A DNA stretch of 13,257 bases, taken from NCBI GenBank assembly GCA_002436505.1, contig DJML01000011.1, positions 1-13,257 of the forward strand, given 5' to 3'. The translations under genes and the position numbers were made by a program. Position 1 is the first letter of the stretch. Each line of letters opens with the position of its first letter. The notes under the pieces are model-generated. The model ran no database searches and was not told the origin of the DNA. It saw nothing but the letters and a program-made list of their open reading frames with translations. Source of the stretch: Bacteroidetes bacterium UBA6491. Lineage in GTDB: Bacteria; Bacteroidota; Bacteroidia; NS11-12g; UBA9320. Positions 1 to 7,013 of this stretch are shown piece by piece.

Positions 1-609
1 CCACCCCTGATCGTATCTCAAAAAATGCTGGACGACATAAAAGCTGAAATGCCCGCATTGCCTGAAGAGCTTTTGAAGCAGTTTGAAGGTGAATTTAAAC
101 TCAGCCGGTACGATGCCACAAACCTAACGGAGACCAAGGAACTTGCGAAATACTATCTGGACATAACAAACCACACCACCAATTATAAGGCAGCTGCCAA
201 TTGGGTCATGGGCCCCGTCAAAGGATGGTTAAATAAAAACGCTTTTAGTATTGAGCAATTTCCATTAATGGCTGAAAGCATTGCCGATATTATTTCGATA
301 ATTGATGAAGGAAAGATAAGCAACGCGATCGGCGAACAGAAAATTTTCCCGGCCATGATAGCACAACCTGATAGTGTAGCTATTAAAATTGCAGAAAGCC
401 TGGGCGTAATTCAGAGCAGCGACGCTGATTTCCTTGAAGAGGTCGTTGAAAAAGCATTAAATTCTTACCCAGACAAGGTAGAAGAGTACAGAAATGGTAA
501 AAAAGGAGTGCTCGGATTATTTATGGGTGAGGTGATGAAATTATCAAAAGGGAAAGCAGATCCTAAAGTAGCAAGCCAAATGCTTAGGAAGAAGCTTGAA
601 GAAAATTAG
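1..609 (+). CDS. gatB: Aspartyl/glutamyl-tRNA(Asn/Gln) amidotransferase subunit B, C-terminal part
   Basis: This is the 3' end of a gene that begins before the window; the reading frame is open from base 1 and 202 residues are visible. GatB is the subunit of the GatCAB complex that activates misacylated Glu-tRNA(Gln) or Asp-tRNA(Asn), which is then amidated in the cytoplasm. The visible part starts at the end of the catalytic cradle (PPLIVS, then a segment rich in E, L and P) and continues through the helical tail domain. That tail ends in the family's typical closing motif, seen here as GKKGVLGLFMGEVMKLSKGK followed by ADPK and a Lys/Leu/Glu-rich helix. Full-length GatB is usually about 480 residues, so roughly the last 40 percent is present. 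The ATG at base 25 is an internal methionine, not the start. The stop is 36 bases before the next gene. Confidence 0.9.
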   Translation, partial: PPLIVSQKMLDDIKAEMPALPEELLKQFEGEFKLSRYDATNLTETKELAKYYLDITNHTTNYKAAANWVMGPVKGWLNKNAFSIEQFPLMAESIADIISIIDEGKISNAIGEQKIFPAMIAQPDSVAIKIAESLGVIQSSDADFLEEVVEKALNSYPDKVEEYRNGKKGVLGLFMGEVMKLSKGKADPKVASQMLRKKLEEN

Positions 610-645
610 GAACATTTTGGCAAGAATTTTGTTAAACAATAAACT

Positions 646-1851
646 ATGAGTAAAAATTTCTTAACCAACTGGAGAACGTTAGCATCGGTGATGGCGATCA
701 TCGCAATATGCGTTGTTGCCTGCGGCAGCAATACCTCCGACAATAACCAAACAGAGAAAACAGTAAGCGAAGTTGTTGCTGAAGACGATGTACAGGCAAA
801 AGAAACAAATTCTGTCATCTATGGTAAAATCGAAAATTCGCCCAATGAACTGGTCATTCTTCGTGAATTAACAGTTAAAAACCTGATCTTTCTTGATTCT
901 ATCAGGACCGACGAAAAAGGGAATTATGAACTGAAGGCTGCTGTTGATCAGGAAACACTTGTACTTATTAATATCGGCAACATTCAATCACCCGGCGTTC
1001 CGATGGTAATGAAACCTGATGGCAAGATTAAACTTACCATTGATAATTCGTCAGTTTTCCCTTCGATCTCTGTAAAAGGAGACAACGCGAACGAATACAT
1101 GAAGAAACTTTATGACCTGTATATTGTGCATGGTAAGAAAAGCCAGGAGTTCAATGAACGTGTTTCAGATTTCGACCCACGTACTGCTTCTGACAGTTTG
1201 AAAAAAGCCCTTAACGCTGAATATATAAGTCTTCAAAAAGCAATGAGTGACGACATCATGAGTTTTGTAGTGAACACTACAGGTTCAGAAGCGACATTTT
1301 TTGCAGCTACCTATATTTTGCCTGAACCTACAATGGAGTTGCAGGACGCCGCTCTGGAGGCCATGAAAAAGGGAATTCCTGATTCAAGATACACAAAAGA
1401 ACTTGAAGAGAGGTTAAATGCGATTAAACCACTGGACATTGGCGGGATGGCTCCTGAAATAAAACTAATGAGCCCTGAGGGAAATGAAATTGCCTTGTCA
1501 TCACTTAGAGGCCAATATGTACTAATTGATTTCTGGGCATCGTGGTGTGGGCCATGCCGTAGGGAAAACCCTAATGTAGTGAAGGTATACAACAAATATC
1601 ATTCTAAAGGATTTGAGATCCTCGGCGTCTCATTAGACAAGGACGGGAACAAATGGAAAGGAGCAATCAAACAGGACGGTCTCACCTGGATGCATGTAAG
1701 CGATCTGAAAGGATGGCAGTCCGTCGCTGCAGCGACATACAATATACATTCTATCCCGGCAACGATACTGCTTGACAAAAGTGGCCGTATAATAGCAAAA
1801 GATCTTAGAGGCCAGGCACTGGAAGCCAAGCTTCAGGAAATTTTCAATTGA
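646..1851 (+). CDS. TlpA/ResA-type thioredoxin-fold lipoprotein with DUF4369 N-terminal domain
   Basis: The 401-residue protein is probably a membrane-anchored thiol-disulfide oxidoreductase acting outside the cytoplasm. Residues 11-25 form a hydrophobic signal segment ending in a lipobox-like VVAC, with Cys26 as the expected lipidation site, followed by a polar Ser/Asn/Asp-rich linker. Residues about 55-150 resemble DUF4369, a beta-rich domain common in Bacteroidota thioredoxin lipoproteins. A helical stretch follows, and from about residue 270 there is an AhpC/TSA-type thioredoxin fold. It carries WCGPC at 300-304 (Cys301 and Cys304) and the cis-proline motif IPAT with Pro371. All key redox residues are intact. 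The family supports disulfide reduction, for example of apocytochromes, but the substrate here cannot be read from sequence. No Shine-Dalgarno is visible, and no confident promoter. It may be cotranscribed with gatB, which ends 36 bases upstream. Confidence 0.88.
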   Translation: MSKNFLTNWRTLASVMAIIAICVVACGSNTSDNNQTEKTVSEVVAEDDVQAKETNSVIYGKIENSPNELVILRELTVKNLIFLDSIRTDEKGNYELKAAVDQETLVLINIGNIQSPGVPMVMKPDGKIKLTIDNSSVFPSISVKGDNANEYMKKLYDLYIVHGKKSQEFNERVSDFDPRTASDSLKKALNAEYISLQKAMSDDIMSFVVNTTGSEATFFAATYILPEPTMELQDAALEAMKKGIPDSRYTKELEERLNAIKPLDIGGMAPEIKLMSPEGNEIALSSLRGQYVLIDFWASWCGPCRRENPNVVKVYNKYHSKGFEILGVSLDKDGNKWKGAIKQDGLTWMHVSDLKGWQSVAAATYNIHSIPATILLDKSGRIIAKDLRGQALEAKLQEIFN

Positions 1852-1875
1852 TCTGTTTCCTTTTCCTTATTCTAT

Positions 1876-1888
1876 TTACCACTGGTAA
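1876..1888. repeat. Short perfect dyad in the gap before the response regulator
   Basis: TTACCACTGGTAA is a perfect inverted repeat (TTACCA/TGGTAA around a central C). It lies 24 bases after the lipoprotein stop and about 85 bases before the response-regulator start. It is directly followed by GTAAC-type direct repeats (1885-1889, 1890-1894, with ATTAAC at 1895-1900). There is no T-run after it, so it is a poor intrinsic terminator. An operator or a processing hairpin are alternatives, and chance is possible for so short a motif. Confidence 0.3.
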
Positions 1889-1972
1889 CGTAACATTAAC
1901 AAACATTTAATCTGTGTGTAACAGCTTATTTGAAAAACGATGATTAATTTGCGGTATCAGTAGAAACGAGGT

Positions 1973-2674
1973 ATGAGTCCAAAGATTCTTGTGGTTGATG
2001 ATGAACCGGATATAATTGAATTCATCAGATATAATCTTATAAAAGAAGGTTTTACATGTGAAACTGCGAAGAGTGGAACGGAGGCGGTGGCTAAATCTCT
2101 TTCTTTCAAACCGGATCTTATTCTCATGGATGTAATGATGCCCGGAATGGATGGTATTGAAGCATGCCGAAGGATCAAGGCCAACCCAGAGACCGCAAAC
2201 GCATTTATCATGTTTCTTACTGCCAGGAACGAGGAATTCAGTGAAATAGCCGGGTTTGATGCAGGAGGTGACGACTATGTTGCCAAACCGATCAAACCAA
2301 GAGCGCTGCAAAGCAGGATAAAGAGTGTACTTAACCGCCAGTTAAATTTTAAGAATAAAGAAAGTGAGACACTTGATCTTGGAAACATAAAAATTGACCC
2401 ATCGAGCTATCTTGTTTTTATTGATGACCAGCAGTTAAATCTGCCAAAGAAAGAGTTTGAATTGCTCTATTTACTTGCATCAAAACCTGGTAAAGTTTTC
2501 ACCAGAGAAAAGATCCTCAGAAAAATATGGGGTGAACAGATCGTCGTTGTCGATCGTACCATTGATGTTCATATTAGAAAGATCCGGGAAAAGATCGGTG
2601 ATGAAAGAATTGAAACCATTAAAGGCGTAGGCTATAAATTCCAGGCATTGTCAGAAACAGACCAGGCCCGTTAA
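1973..2674 (+). CDS. OmpR/PhoB-family response regulator
   Basis: This 233-residue cytoplasmic transcription factor is the output half of a two-component system. The receiver domain (residues 3-120) has the acidic pair Asp9/Asp10, the phosphoacceptor Asp53 in LILMDVMMPGMDG, the switch Thr83 and Lys105 in the KPIKP loop, all intact. Residues about 132-228 form the winged-helix DNA-binding domain (Trans_reg_C), with the typical LPKKEFELLYLL, VFTREKIL, RTIDVHIRKIREKIG and IKGVGYKF segments. Its sequence is closest in style to PhoB and PhoP regulators, but the target genes are unknown. The histidine kinase gene starts 54 bases downstream and is the obvious partner. The upstream gap holds an imperfect -7-like TTAATTTG at 1944-1951 but no well-spaced -33 element. 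Confidence 0.93.
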   Translation: MSPKILVVDDEPDIIEFIRYNLIKEGFTCETAKSGTEAVAKSLSFKPDLILMDVMMPGMDGIEACRRIKANPETANAFIMFLTARNEEFSEIAGFDAGGDDYVAKPIKPRALQSRIKSVLNRQLNFKNKESETLDLGNIKIDPSSYLVFIDDQQLNLPKKEFELLYLLASKPGKVFTREKILRKIWGEQIVVVDRTIDVHIRKIREKIGDERIETIKGVGYKFQALSETDQAR

Positions 2675-2693
2675 TTTTCGGCATTAACTTTCC

Positions 2694-2701
2694 TAACTTT
2701 G
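2694..2701 (+). promoter_or_regulatory. Putative Bacteroidota -7 element before the histidine kinase gene
   Basis: TAACTTTG matches TAnnTTTG exactly and is followed by CA, as in the carA promoter of this window. It lies 27 bases before the kinase ATG, which would give a 5' leader of about 20 bases. No TTG is seen at the right distance upstream, so this is half a promoter at best. It suggests that the kinase can also be transcribed separately from the regulator. Confidence 0.45.
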
Positions 2702-2728
2702 CAGTCTACATCTTAACTAAGATAAAGG

Positions 2729-3760
2729 ATGGCCATTATCAAAAATCCGACGCCAAAGAATATCGCACTGCTAGCGGCAGGTTTATCTTCCGTCGTTCCG
2801 GTTATGGCGCTGATCATTGCGGGTGTTGACCTGGTCTTCAGCATTGTTATCATTGTGGTTTACTTCATCTCTACTTATGTGATATTCAATTCATTACTGG
2901 AGAAATTTATTTACAGGAATATAAAGGTCATTTACAAGAACATTCACCAGTTAAAAACTAAGGATTTCAACGTCTCAAATAAAAAAGATCCGATCAAGGA
3001 AGTATCGGATGAAGTATTTGCCTGGGCCAGGGAAAAACGGGATGAAATTCAAACCCTGAAACGACAGGAAAATTTCAGACGGGAATTCCTGGGGAATGTT
3101 TCCCACGAACTCAAGACCCCTATTTTCAACATCCAGGGTTACATTCATACCCTTCTTGACGGTGCCCTGGAGGACAAAGATGTGAACAGGAAATTTCTAA
3201 CCCGTGCGGCTAAAAGCACCGAACGTTTATCTGAACTGGTACAGGATATCAGCACTATTTCAAAGATCGAATCCGGTCAACTGGAAATGGAACCTTCTTC
3301 ATTTGATATCGTTGAGCTTACTGAGGAAGTTTTTGAAGGAGTTGAACTAAAGGCCAGAGAAAGAAAGATCAGTCTGGAAATTAAAGGTGAAGGCAAAAGA
3401 TCTTTTAATGTTCTTGCAGATCGCTCAAGAATTAAACAGGTCCTTACCAACCTTATCACCAACGGGATCAAATATGGCAATGAGAAAGGCTATGTACAAG
3501 TGGGATTTTACGACATGGATAAAAACGTCCTTATTGAAGTCAGTGATAATGGTGAAGGAATCAGTGAAGAACATTTAACACGGCTTTTTGAAAGATTCTA
3601 CCGGGTAGATAAAAGCAGAAGCAGAGAGGCTGGCGGGTCGGGTCTTGGCCTCGCAATCGTAAAACACATTATTGAGGCACATAACCAAACCATAAATGTC
3701 CGTAGTTCATTAGGGAAAGGCACCACTTTTGGTTTCACTCTGCTCAAGAGCAAGGACTGA
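2729..3760 (+). CDS. Membrane sensor histidine kinase (PhoR-like, no extracytoplasmic sensor domain)
   Basis: The 343-residue kinase is probably the partner of the response regulator just upstream. Two hydrophobic segments (about residues 11-32 and 35-53) are separated by only a few residues, so almost nothing is exposed outside the membrane. A linker or short HAMP-like region (about 55-110) leads into HisKA, with the phosphoacceptor His126 in FLGNVSHELKTP. The HATPase_c domain has Asn245 in the N box (NLITNGIKYG), the G1 box VSDNGEGIS, the F box LFERFYRVDKSRS and the G2 box GGSGLGLAIV. Every catalytic motif is intact. With so small an outer loop, the signal is likely sensed within the membrane or through a partner protein, as proposed for other intramembrane-sensing kinases. 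The ligand is unknown. Confidence 0.92.
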   Translation: MAIIKNPTPKNIALLAAGLSSVVPVMALIIAGVDLVFSIVIIVVYFISTYVIFNSLLEKFIYRNIKVIYKNIHQLKTKDFNVSNKKDPIKEVSDEVFAWAREKRDEIQTLKRQENFRREFLGNVSHELKTPIFNIQGYIHTLLDGALEDKDVNRKFLTRAAKSTERLSELVQDISTISKIESGQLEMEPSSFDIVELTEEVFEGVELKARERKISLEIKGEGKRSFNVLADRSRIKQVLTNLITNGIKYGNEKGYVQVGFYDMDKNVLIEVSDNGEGISEEHLTRLFERFYRVDKSRSREAGGSGLGLAIVKHIIEAHNQTINVRSSLGKGTTFGFTLLKSKD

Positions 3761-3894
3761 AAGTAAGTTTCAGCAAATTCTGATCAACAAATTCATTCAT
3801 TTTAGCAAGGATCACAGGTTGGTATTTTAATACTGATAATTCATTGAACATAACTCCTTATTAAATTAAGATTTTCTTTCCTTTGTAAGATCGA

Positions 3895-5664
3895 ATGGAA
3901 AGTTTCATTGTATCCGCCCGAAAATACAGACCAACTACTTTTGAAGATGTTGTAGGACAAGAACACGTTACCAAAACACTTCAGAATGAGATCAAAGGCA
4001 ACAAGCTTGCCCAGGCCTTTTTATTCTGTGGCCCGAGAGGGGTTGGTAAAACGACGTGCGCAAGGATCCTTGCCAAAGAGATAAACAAGGACAGCATTGA
4101 TGACCCTGAATATGATCATTCGTTTAGCATATTTGAGCTTGATGCCGCTTCTAACAATTCAGTTGAGGACATTCGAGAATTATCTGCGCAGGTTCGCATT
4201 CCCCCACAGATCGGGAAATATAAAGTATATATCATTGATGAGGTTCACATGTTGTCCGTGCAGGCATTTAACGCCTTCCTGAAAACGCTTGAAGAACCTC
4301 CGGCCTACGCTATTTTCATTCTTGCAACTACAGAAAAACATAAAATATTACCGACAGTTCTGTCTAGATGCCAGGTATTTAACTTCAACCGTATAGCGAC
4401 CGTTGATATGGTTGCCCATCTCAGAAAGATCGCTGAAATGGAAAATATTAAGGTGGAAGACAATGCACTCCATGTGATCGCTCAGAAATCTGACGGTGCG
4501 CTTCGTGATGCGCTTTCAATGTTTGATCAGCTGGTAAGTTTCACACAGGATGGAATCCTCACGTATGATATCACTATAGAACAACTGAATGTTCTGGATT
4601 ACATATATTTCTTTAAACTTACCGATGCCTTTATCAATGTTGATGTAACGACATCGCTTTTAATTTATGATAAGATCCTGAAAGAAGGTTTTGACGGGCA
4701 GCTGTTTCTAAATGGACTCGCCGGTCATTTCAGGGACCTGATGGTCGCAAGAGAGCCTAAATCAGTAGGGCTGCTGGAGGTTCCCGATAACATAAAAAAG
4801 AAATACCAGCAAACTGCTGCTGAACTATCGGATTCATGGCTCGTCAATGCAATTAACGTTGCCAATAAATTTGATTTTTCTTATAAAATGAGCAGTAATC
4901 CCAGGCTTCATGTAGAACTTGCTCTGATCAAAATGTGCCATATAAAATCGCTGGTGGACCTGTCTGAAAAAAAAAAGCGCAGTCGGCTGAGTAGTGTCTT
5001 TGATAAAAAGTCAGACGAATTACAGACAACAACCATTGCAGAGGAGCAGCAGGCCCTGGTCGGCATTGAGCCTGAAAACACTGAACCGGCAGTTGAAAAC
5101 CGGTCATCCGAATCTGATATTCAAGAGGTTAAGGAGCGTCCCGACCCTGTAACACCCTCCGGTAAAGCGACAAAACGCAAGCAACGTAAAGGATTACTGT
5201 CCGTCAATATTGATGAAATAATGAACAGTGGTACATCGAAACCGGATGAAGATGTAAAAGAAGAATCCACGCCTGCTGAGGAAGAGATAAGTGAAAGAGT
5301 GAAAGAATTTACTTTCAATGAAGTTCTTGAAGCATATAACAAGTTCGGAGAAAATTTACTGGAAGAGGGCAGAAAGAGTCTGAACGCTGTTTTTAAAATG
5401 ATCGTGCCGGTGCTCGAGGAAAATTCATTGAAACTGAATGCAACAAAAACACAGATCAACCAGTTGAATGAAGTTCGCGTCGAGTTCCAGAGATACATGA
5501 GAGATCACCTGCACAATGACGGATTCAACATTGAAATGGTCGAAATTCAGGAAGAAAAGACAAACAGAAAGCCATACACCGATCGTGAGAAATTTGAGGA
5601 TATGGTGAAAGACAACCCTTCCCTGGAGAACCTGCGAAAAAAATTTGGTCTTGAATTTGACTGA
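3895..5664 (+). CDS. dnaX: DNA polymerase III clamp-loader subunit tau (and probably gamma)
   Basis: DnaX is the ATPase of the clamp loader that places the sliding clamp on primed DNA; the full-length form (tau) also ties the loader to polymerase and helicase. The 589 residues hold a P-loop GPRGVGKTTC (46-55), Walker B IIDEVHM (Asp115, Glu116), sensor 1 ILATTEKHKI and the SRC arginine finger (Arg158). The lid and the helical domain III end near residue 355 (LALIKMCHI). A charged, low-complexity linker (about 360-470) follows, then a tau-type C-terminal domain ending in LRKKFGLEFD. Two things are odd. The four-cysteine zinc module that normally follows the Walker A helix is missing: only Cys55 remains there. 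A run of ten A sits exactly at the end of domain III (see separate entry). The 134-base upstream gap shows only a weak TTCCTTTG (3878-3885) as a possible -7 element. Confidence 0.95.
   Translation: MESFIVSARKYRPTTFEDVVGQEHVTKTLQNEIKGNKLAQAFLFCGPRGVGKTTCARILAKEINKDSIDDPEYDHSFSIFELDAASNNSVEDIRELSAQVRIPPQIGKYKVYIIDEVHMLSVQAFNAFLKTLEEPPAYAIFILATTEKHKILPTVLSRCQVFNFNRIATVDMVAHLRKIAEMENIKVEDNALHVIAQKSDGALRDALSMFDQLVSFTQDGILTYDITIEQLNVLDYIYFFKLTDAFINVDVTTSLLIYDKILKEGFDGQLFLNGLAGHFRDLMVAREPKSVGLLEVPDNIKKKYQQTAAELSDSWLVNAINVANKFDFSYKMSSNPRLHVELALIKMCHIKSLVDLSEKKKRSRLSSVFDKKSDELQTTTIAEEQQALVGIEPENTEPAVENRSSESDIQEVKERPDPVTPSGKATKRKQRKGLLSVNIDEIMNSGTSKPDEDVKEESTPAEEEISERVKEFTFNEVLEAYNKFGENLLEEGRKSLNAVFKMIVPVLEENSLKLNATKTQINQLNEVRVEFQRYMRDHLHNDGFNIEMVEIQEEKTNRKPYTDREKFEDMVKDNPSLENLRKKFGLEFD
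4967..4994 (+). other. dnaX: Putative programmed slippage/frameshift site in dnaX producing a short gamma form
   Basis: Ten consecutive A residues (4967-4976) followed by G encode Glu-Lys-Lys-Lys (residues 358-361). In the reading frame they contain the heptamer A AAA AAG (4971-4977), identical to the E. coli dnaX frameshift heptamer. After a -1 shift or one added A, the new frame reads Ala-Gln-Ser-Ala-Glu and stops at TAG 4992-4994, giving a 366-residue product. After a +1 shift or one lost A, it reads Ser-Ala-Val-Gly and stops at TGA 4988-4990, giving 364 residues. Both truncated products would contain the ATPase core and domain III but no tau tail. Only a weak hairpin (CAG/CTG around TCGG, 4980-4989) follows. 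Transcriptional slippage, as in Thermus thermophilus dnaX, is therefore at least as plausible as ribosomal frameshifting. Confidence 0.7.
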
Positions 5665-5702
5665 TCTAATCCTCTGACCTTAAAACTAAATTCCGCTTTC
5701 CA

Positions 5703-5714
5703 CTTTCCGGAAAG
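5703..5714. repeat. Perfect 12-base palindrome between convergent dnaX and eno
   Basis: CTTTCCGGAAAG is a perfect palindrome in the 62-base gap between the stops of dnaX and eno. Two convergent genes need termination here, and a symmetric hairpin could serve both strands. However, the hairpin would have no proper loop and no T-run follows on either side. The terminator role is therefore weakly supported, and I see no better candidate in the gap. Confidence 0.3.
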
Positions 5715-5726
5715 ACTTTCAGGCTT

Positions 5727-7013
5727 TTAACAGAACCTGAAATCCTTGCCGGGGTATTTGGCGATCTCACCAAGCTCCTCCTCTATCCTTAGCAGTTGAT
5801 TGTACTTGGCGATCCTGTCGGTTCTTGAAGCAGAACCAGTTTTTATCTGGCCTGAATTCATTGCAACTGCAAGGTCTGAGATCGTTACATCTTCCGTTTC
5901 TCCACTTCTGTGGCTGATAACATTGGTATAACCGTTCCTTGTTGCCAGGTTTATTGCATCAATCGTTTCAGTCAATGTTCCGATCTGATTTACCTTGACC
6001 AAGATTGAATTTCCAACTCCTTCATTAATTCCCCTTTGCAACCTGTCCACATTGGTAACGAAAAGATCATCACCAACGAGTTGTACTTTGCTGCCAATGG
6101 TATCGGTCAGGGCTTTCCATCCTTTCCAGTCGTCTTCGGCCAAACCGTCTTCTATTGATACGATAGGATATTTGGAGGTCCATTCTTTCCAGTATGATAC
6201 CATTTCCGCAGAGCTTAGTTTTTTTCCTGACGATTTATGGAAGTGATACACGCCTTCATCTTTAAGATAAAACTCACTGGAAGCAGCATCCATAGCAATA
6301 TAGATGTCTTCTCCCGGACGGTATCCTGCACTTTCAATAGCCTTAAGAACCGTTTCAATAGCTTCTTCGTTGGACTTCATGCTTGGAGCAAATCCTCCTT
6401 CATCACCCACATTTGTACTGTACCCTTTTTTACTTAGGACCTTTTTAAGGTGGTGGAACACCTCTACTCCCATTTGCAAAGCAGTAGAGAAATTAGGTGC
6501 ATGCACAGGCATGATCATAAACTCTTGAAAATCAATTGAATTATCAGCATGCGCTCCTCCATTCAGAATGTTCATCATAGGTATAGGAAGAGTAGTAGCA
6601 CCAACTCCACCCAGGTAACGGTACAAGGACTGTCCGCTTTCTTCAGCTGCAGCTTTTGATGCCGCAAGACTTACTGCGAGCATAGCATTTGCGCCAAGCT
6701 TAGATTTGTTAGGAGTACCATCAATATCGATCATCAGACGATCAATATAGGTTTGGTCGAATACATCAAGACCTTCCAGTTCGCCAGAAATGATGTTATG
6801 TACATTATCAATAGCATTGAGTACGCTTTTACCCATGTACACTTTCTCATTTTTGTCTCTAAGTTCAACAGCTTCGTGGATTCCTGTTGAAGCACCGGAA
6901 GGCACCGCTGCTCTACCCAGAATTCCATTGGTGGTGAAAACATCCACTTCAATGGTTGGATTGCCCCTTGAGTCAAGGATCTGACGTGCAATTACTTCTG
7001 CAATTATGCTCAT
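5727..7013 (-). CDS. eno: Enolase (phosphopyruvate hydratase)
   Basis: Enolase interconverts 2-phosphoglycerate and phosphoenolpyruvate in glycolysis, with Mg2+, in the cytoplasm. At 428 residues it has the normal bacterial length. The catalytic and metal residues are all present: Glu205 in NVGDEGGFAP, Asp242 in IAMDAASSE, Glu288 in SIEDG, Asp315 in GDDLFVTN and the base Lys340 in LVKVNQIGT. The substrate-binding SHRSGETED (367-375) is also there, as are the N-terminal SRGNPTIEVDV and the flexible loop PSGASTG. The ATG overlaps the carA stop by 4 bases (ATGA at 7010-7013), so it is probably translated by coupling to carA and transcribed from the carA promoter. The gene ends convergently with dnaX. 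Confidence 0.98.
   Translation of the reverse strand: MSIIAEVIARQILDSRGNPTIEVDVFTTNGILGRAAVPSGASTGIHEAVELRDKNEKVYMGKSVLNAIDNVHNIISGELEGLDVFDQTYIDRLMIDIDGTPNKSKLGANAMLAVSLAASKAAAEESGQSLYRYLGGVGATTLPIPMMNILNGGAHADNSIDFQEFMIMPVHAPNFSTALQMGVEVFHHLKKVLSKKGYSTNVGDEGGFAPSMKSNEEAIETVLKAIESAGYRPGEDIYIAMDAASSEFYLKDEGVYHFHKSSGKKLSSAEMVSYWKEWTSKYPIVSIEDGLAEDDWKGWKALTDTIGSKVQLVGDDLFVTNVDRLQRGINEGVGNSILVKVNQIGTLTETIDAINLATRNGYTNVISHRSGETEDVTISDLAVAMNSGQIKTGSASRTDRIAKYNQLLRIEEELGEIAKYPGKDFRFC

Noticed and set aside
1907..2311. Open frame of 134 codons on the minus strand opposite the response regulator gene
   Set aside because: It lies across a conserved gene, its translation resembles no protein I know, and no promoter or start context supports it.
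5637..5643. A7 run near the 3' end of dnaX as a frameshift site
   Set aside because: It is about seven codons from the normal stop, so slippage would alter only the extreme C-terminus.
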